Origin: Planctomycetota bacterium
GTDB lineage: Bacteria; Planctomycetota; Phycisphaerae; WQYP01
DNA: 28,288 nucleotides
Assembly: GCA_021798635.1 (NCBI GenBank)
Contig: JAJZGH010000023.1
Coordinates: 1-28,288, forward strand
Reading direction: 5' to 3'
Shown here piece by piece: positions 25,571 through 28,288 of this stretch (position 1 is the stretch's first letter; each line of letters starts with the position of its first letter). Made by a program: the position numbers and the translations under genes. A model generated the notes under the pieces. It did no database searches, was not told the origin of the DNA, and was given only the letters and a program-made list of their open reading frames with translations.

Positions 25571-26108
25571 CAACATGTTGGCGCGCCGGCACCCCAAGAT
25601 TTCAGTGCGGGGACCCCGGCAAAGCAAACCGCCCCCGACTACTTCCCTGACCTCTAAGGATGACGGGGCACCCGGTGATTGTTTTACTTACGACCACAAT
25701 GGGATTGAACCGCGGATTGCGCGGATAACGCGGATACCAATAGGATCGGTTTGGCACCGCTGCGATATTGGCGGAGAAGAAAAAGTCGCTCTGGGTTGCC
25801 ACGGCGATTCTTAAACAGCGCTGTGCGAAGGCTGAATGGAAGTCTCAGAGGCATGGAAGCCCGGTGTTTATCCGCGTAATCGGCGTAATCCGCGGTCTTT
25901 TATGCAGTCGATGTTGAGTTGCATATCGGGTACCGAGATTTCAGGGAGGCTGCCCAAAAATCCTTGCTGCCATATCGGCAGTTTAATGCCTGCCCAGACG
26001 GCAATTAACCCCTGAAAAGGCTTGCTTTTCGCTATTTTCTTCTGGTACGGCATTTGTTATGTGCCTGAAAGGGACCGGTTAATTTAAGGTTCCTCGAAAG
26101 GAAGTTCT
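25571..26108. other. Gene-free region between ogt and clpB
   Basis: About 540 bp with no convincing gene; the open frames here are short and without motifs. It holds the inverted-repeat element at 25710-25896 and a small CTGCC/GGCAG hairpin at 25967-25981. A good AAGGAAG ribosome binding site (26098-26104) precedes clpB. I saw no CIRCE element, although this is where heat-shock control of clpB would be expected. Confidence 0.6.
25710..25896. repeat. Inverted-repeat element with 28-bp arms of 9-nt units
   Basis: Arms at 25710-25737 and 25869-25896 match at 25 of 28 positions in inverted orientation, separated by 131 bp. Each arm is built of about three 9-nt units around CGCGGAT (for example ACGCGGATA). 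Repeats rich in CGCGGAT are, to my recollection, widespread in intergenic DNA of several environmental phyla. The internal 131 bp has no transposase and is too short for one; no target duplication is evident at the ends. Confidence 0.75.
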
Positions 26109-28288
26109 ATGCGCTTCGACAAATTTACTGTGAAAGCTCAAGAGGCTCTGGCCAATGCTCAAAGTTTGGCGGCGGAAAAGCAGCATGGGGAGGTGACGGC
26201 GCTGCACGTGCTATCCGCGTTGCTGGCGGATAGGGATGGAATCATCCGTCCGCTGCTGGCCAAATTGGGCGTGGATGCCGGGCAGTTGGATTCGAGTGTT
26301 GAAACACAACTTGATCGTTTGCCCAGCGTCTCCGGCGGGGCGCAGTTGGGCATGGCTCGGGATGTCAGTGAGGTGCTCGCTGCAGCGCAGAAGGAAGCGG
26401 ATCGTTTGAAGGACGAGTACCTTTCCACAGAGCATTTGCTGCTGGGATTAATCGCTTCCCAATCAGCGGCAAAAAATGCGCTGACCGCATCGGGTATAAA
26501 TAAAAATGCCGTTCTCGCCGCTTTGAAAGATATTCGCGGCACTTCCCGTGTGACAGACCAGAATCCGGAAGATAAATATCAGACTCTGCAAAAATATGGC
26601 CGCGATCTGGTGGAATCCGCCCGGCAGGGAAAACTGGACCCCGTCATTGGTCGTGATGAAGAAATTCGCCGCTGTATGCAGGTTCTTAGCCGTCGCAGTA
26701 AAAACAATCCGGTGCTTATTGGTGAGCCGGGCGTTGGTAAGACGGCCATTGTGGAAGGCCTGGCACAGCGCATTTTAACGGGGGATGTACCGGAGGGGCT
26801 TAAGAATAAAAAGCTGATCGCGCTGGACATGGGCGCTCTGGTGGCCGGGGCCAAATACCGTGGTGAATTTGAGGATCGCCTGAAAGCGGTTCTGAAGGAT
26901 GTGGAACAGGCGGCAGGCGGCGTTATTCTGTTTATTGATGAACTGCATAACGTGGTGGGTGCCGGCCGGGCGGAAGGAAGCATGGACGCATCTAATTTGC
27001 TTAAACCTGCCCTGGCACGCGGGGAATTGCGTTGCATCGGTGCAACCACCTTAGACGAATACCGCAAATACATTGAAAAAGACCCGGCGCTGGAGCGGCG
27101 TTTTCAGCCGGTGATGGTACCCCAGCCATCGGTTGAGGATACAATTTCCATCTTGCGCGGCCTGAAGGAGCGTTATGAAACGCACCATGGCGTGCGCATT
27201 GTGGATGCTGCTCTGGTAGCCGCAGCCACATTAAGCAACCGCTATATTACCGAGCGCTTTCTGCCGGACAAGGCCATTGACCTTATTGATGAGGCCGCCA
27301 GTCGATTGCGGATTGAAAATGATTCCATGCCCGCGGCATTGGATGACCTGCGGCGAAGAATCATGCAGTTGGAAGTGCAGCGCGAAGCGCTGAAAAAGGA
27401 AAAAGACGAGGCTTCTCGGCAACAATTGGAGAAAGATCAGAAACTCCTGGCGGATCTCAATGAGCGCAACGCCGAACTCACGGCCAAGTGGGAACGTGAA
27501 TCGGGCGTCTTGCGGGGCATCAAGGCCATCCGGGAAAAAATTCAACAGACCCAGACGCAATTGGAGGAAGCTCAGCGGCAGGGAAAACTGGAAGAGGCGG
27601 CCCGCTTGCGCTACGGGGACATGCGGCAACTTGAGGCGGATCTGCAGGCCCGGCAGAAGCAACTGGAGGAAATACTCAAATCCGGCCAGTCGATGGTGCG
27701 CGAAGAAGTTACGCCGGAGGAGATCGCCCATGTTGTCGCAAAATGGACGGGCATTCCGGTGACGAAAATGCTGGAAGGCGACAAACAACGTCTGAAACGC
27801 ATGGAAGAATTTTTGCGGCGTCGCGTCATCGGACAGGATGAGGCGGTCAAGGCCGTCAGTAATGCGGTGCGGCGCAATCGCGCCGGGCTTGGAGATCCGC
27901 GCCGACCCATTGGCAGTTTTATGTTTTTAGGGCCTACCGGCGTGGGCAAAACAGAACTGTGCAAAGCCCTGGCGGAATTTTTGTTTGATACCGAAGAATC
28001 CATGATACGCATTGATATGTCTGAGTTTATGGAGCAGCACAGCGTGGCTCGGCTCATCGGGGCACCGCCGGGATATGTGGGCTATGAGGAAGGGGGCGTG
28101 CTGACGGAATCGGTTCGTCGCCGGCCGTATTGCGTTATTCTGTTTGATGAAATTGAAAAGGCCCATCGTGATGTGTTTAATGTGCTTTTGCAGGTGCTTG
28201 ATGATGGACGCCTGACCGATGGGCAGGGGCGCACGGTTGATTTTAAGAACACGCTCATCGTCATGACCAGTAACCTGGGTTCTCAGAT
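26109..28288 (+). CDS. clpB: ATP-dependent disaggregase ClpB, partial
   Basis: Hexameric AAA+ chaperone that, with DnaK, extracts and refolds aggregated proteins. 726 codons are visible; the right edge cuts off roughly the last 135 residues. The N-terminal substrate domain is residues 1-145 ([14 protein letters not shown] start); NBD1 has Walker A GEPGVGKT (205-212) and Walker B ILFIDE (273-278); the coiled-coil middle domain, which sets ClpB apart from ClpA and ClpC, spans about 405-525; NBD2 has GPTGVGKT (608-615) and VILFDE (676-681), followed by the pore segment GYVGYEEGG (655-663). Start ATG has AAGGAAG just upstream. Despite being a classic heat-shock gene, no sigma-32-like or CIRCE signal was recognised in front of it. 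Confidence 0.96.
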   Translation, partial: MRFDKFTVKAQEALANAQSLAAEKQHGEVTALHVLSALLADRDGIIRPLLAKLGVDAGQLDSSVETQLDRLPSVSGGAQLGMARDVSEVLAAAQKEADRLKDEYLSTEHLLLGLIASQSAAKNALTASGINKNAVLAALKDIRGTSRVTDQNPEDKYQTLQKYGRDLVESARQGKLDPVIGRDEEIRRCMQVLSRRSKNNPVLIGEPGVGKTAIVEGLAQRILTGDVPEGLKNKKLIALDMGALVAGAKYRGEFEDRLKAVLKDVEQAAGGVILFIDELHNVVGAGRAEGSMDASNLLKPALARGELRCIGATTLDEYRKYIEKDPALERRFQPVMVPQPSVEDTISILRGLKERYETHHGVRIVDAALVAAATLSNRYITERFLPDKAIDLIDEAASRLRIENDSMPAALDDLRRRIMQLEVQREALKKEKDEASRQQLEKDQKLLADLNERNAELTAKWERESGVLRGIKAIREKIQQTQTQLEEAQRQGKLEEAARLRYGDMRQLEADLQARQKQLEEILKSGQSMVREEVTPEEIAHVVAKWTGIPVTKMLEGDKQRLKRMEEFLRRRVIGQDEAVKAVSNAVRRNRAGLGDPRRPIGSFMFLGPTGVGKTELCKALAEFLFDTEESMIRIDMSEFMEQHSVARLIGAPPGYVGYEEGGVLTESVRRRPYCVILFDEIEKAHRDVFNVLLQVLDDGRLTDGQGRTVDFKNTLIVMTSNLGSQ

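Noticed and set aside
25542..25814. 90-codon open frame after ogt
   Set aside because: Overlaps the ogt end and runs into the inverted-repeat arm; no motif, so treated as non-coding.
25982..26108. CIRCE or sigma-32-type heat-shock signal before clpB
   Set aside because: I looked for the TTAGCACTC-N9-GAGTGCTAA element and for heat-shock promoter hexamers and saw neither; TTGCTT at 26022-26027 lacks a good -10.

Overview
The window looks like chromosomal housekeeping DNA of a Gram-negative bacterium with moderate GC, most likely a planctomycete (Phycisphaerae-like). The Gram-negative call rests on a tripartite RND efflux system with an outer-membrane lipoprotein channel. The planctomycete call is an inference from overall gene style, dispersed repeat types and one signal-peptide-like fragment; no rRNA is present to settle it. 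I found no tRNA, rRNA, CRISPR array, transposase, phage gene or defence locus.

Layout. 1-1889 (minus): purA followed by uppS (cut by the left edge). 1890-2403: mostly gene-free, with a 22-bp-arm inverted repeat and a possible signal-peptide gene remnant. 2404-2634 (minus): a cold-shock protein with a strong promoter and a leader of about 107 nt. 2837-5200 (plus): tsf-pyrH-frr, a translation/UMP kinase operon without rpsB. 5310-9258 (plus): small heat-shock-like protein, Lon protease and lipB, the last two overlapping by 4 bp. 9243-12006 (plus): typA/bipA and an overlapping PHP-family phosphatase. 12034-12339 (minus): an orphan 101-aa protein behind an elaborate palindromic upstream region. 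12702-16043 (minus): a membrane GAF-PAS-GGDEF-EAL cyclic-di-GMP enzyme with both catalytic motifs intact. 16384-22324 (plus): a divergent RND efflux operon (outer-membrane lipoprotein, membrane fusion protein, pump) with a near-consensus promoter and a palindrome over its -35 box. 22388-24895 (minus): a Tat-exported S9 peptidase, divergent from an ogt-type DNA methyltransferase (24977-25570) whose promoter spacer is filled by a perfect palindrome. 25571-26108: gene-free, with a 28-bp-arm inverted repeat made of 9-nt units. 26109-end (plus): clpB, cut by the right edge.

Themes. Proteostasis and stress genes recur (Csp, sHsp, Lon, BipA, ClpB, O6-alkylguanine repair). No clear new multi-gene system is visible. 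The most interesting signals are regulatory: several palindromes are placed exactly on promoter elements (orphan gene, efflux operon, ogt), and no transcription factor is encoded in the window. Coordinates of promoters and palindromes come from direct reading; their function is inferred.
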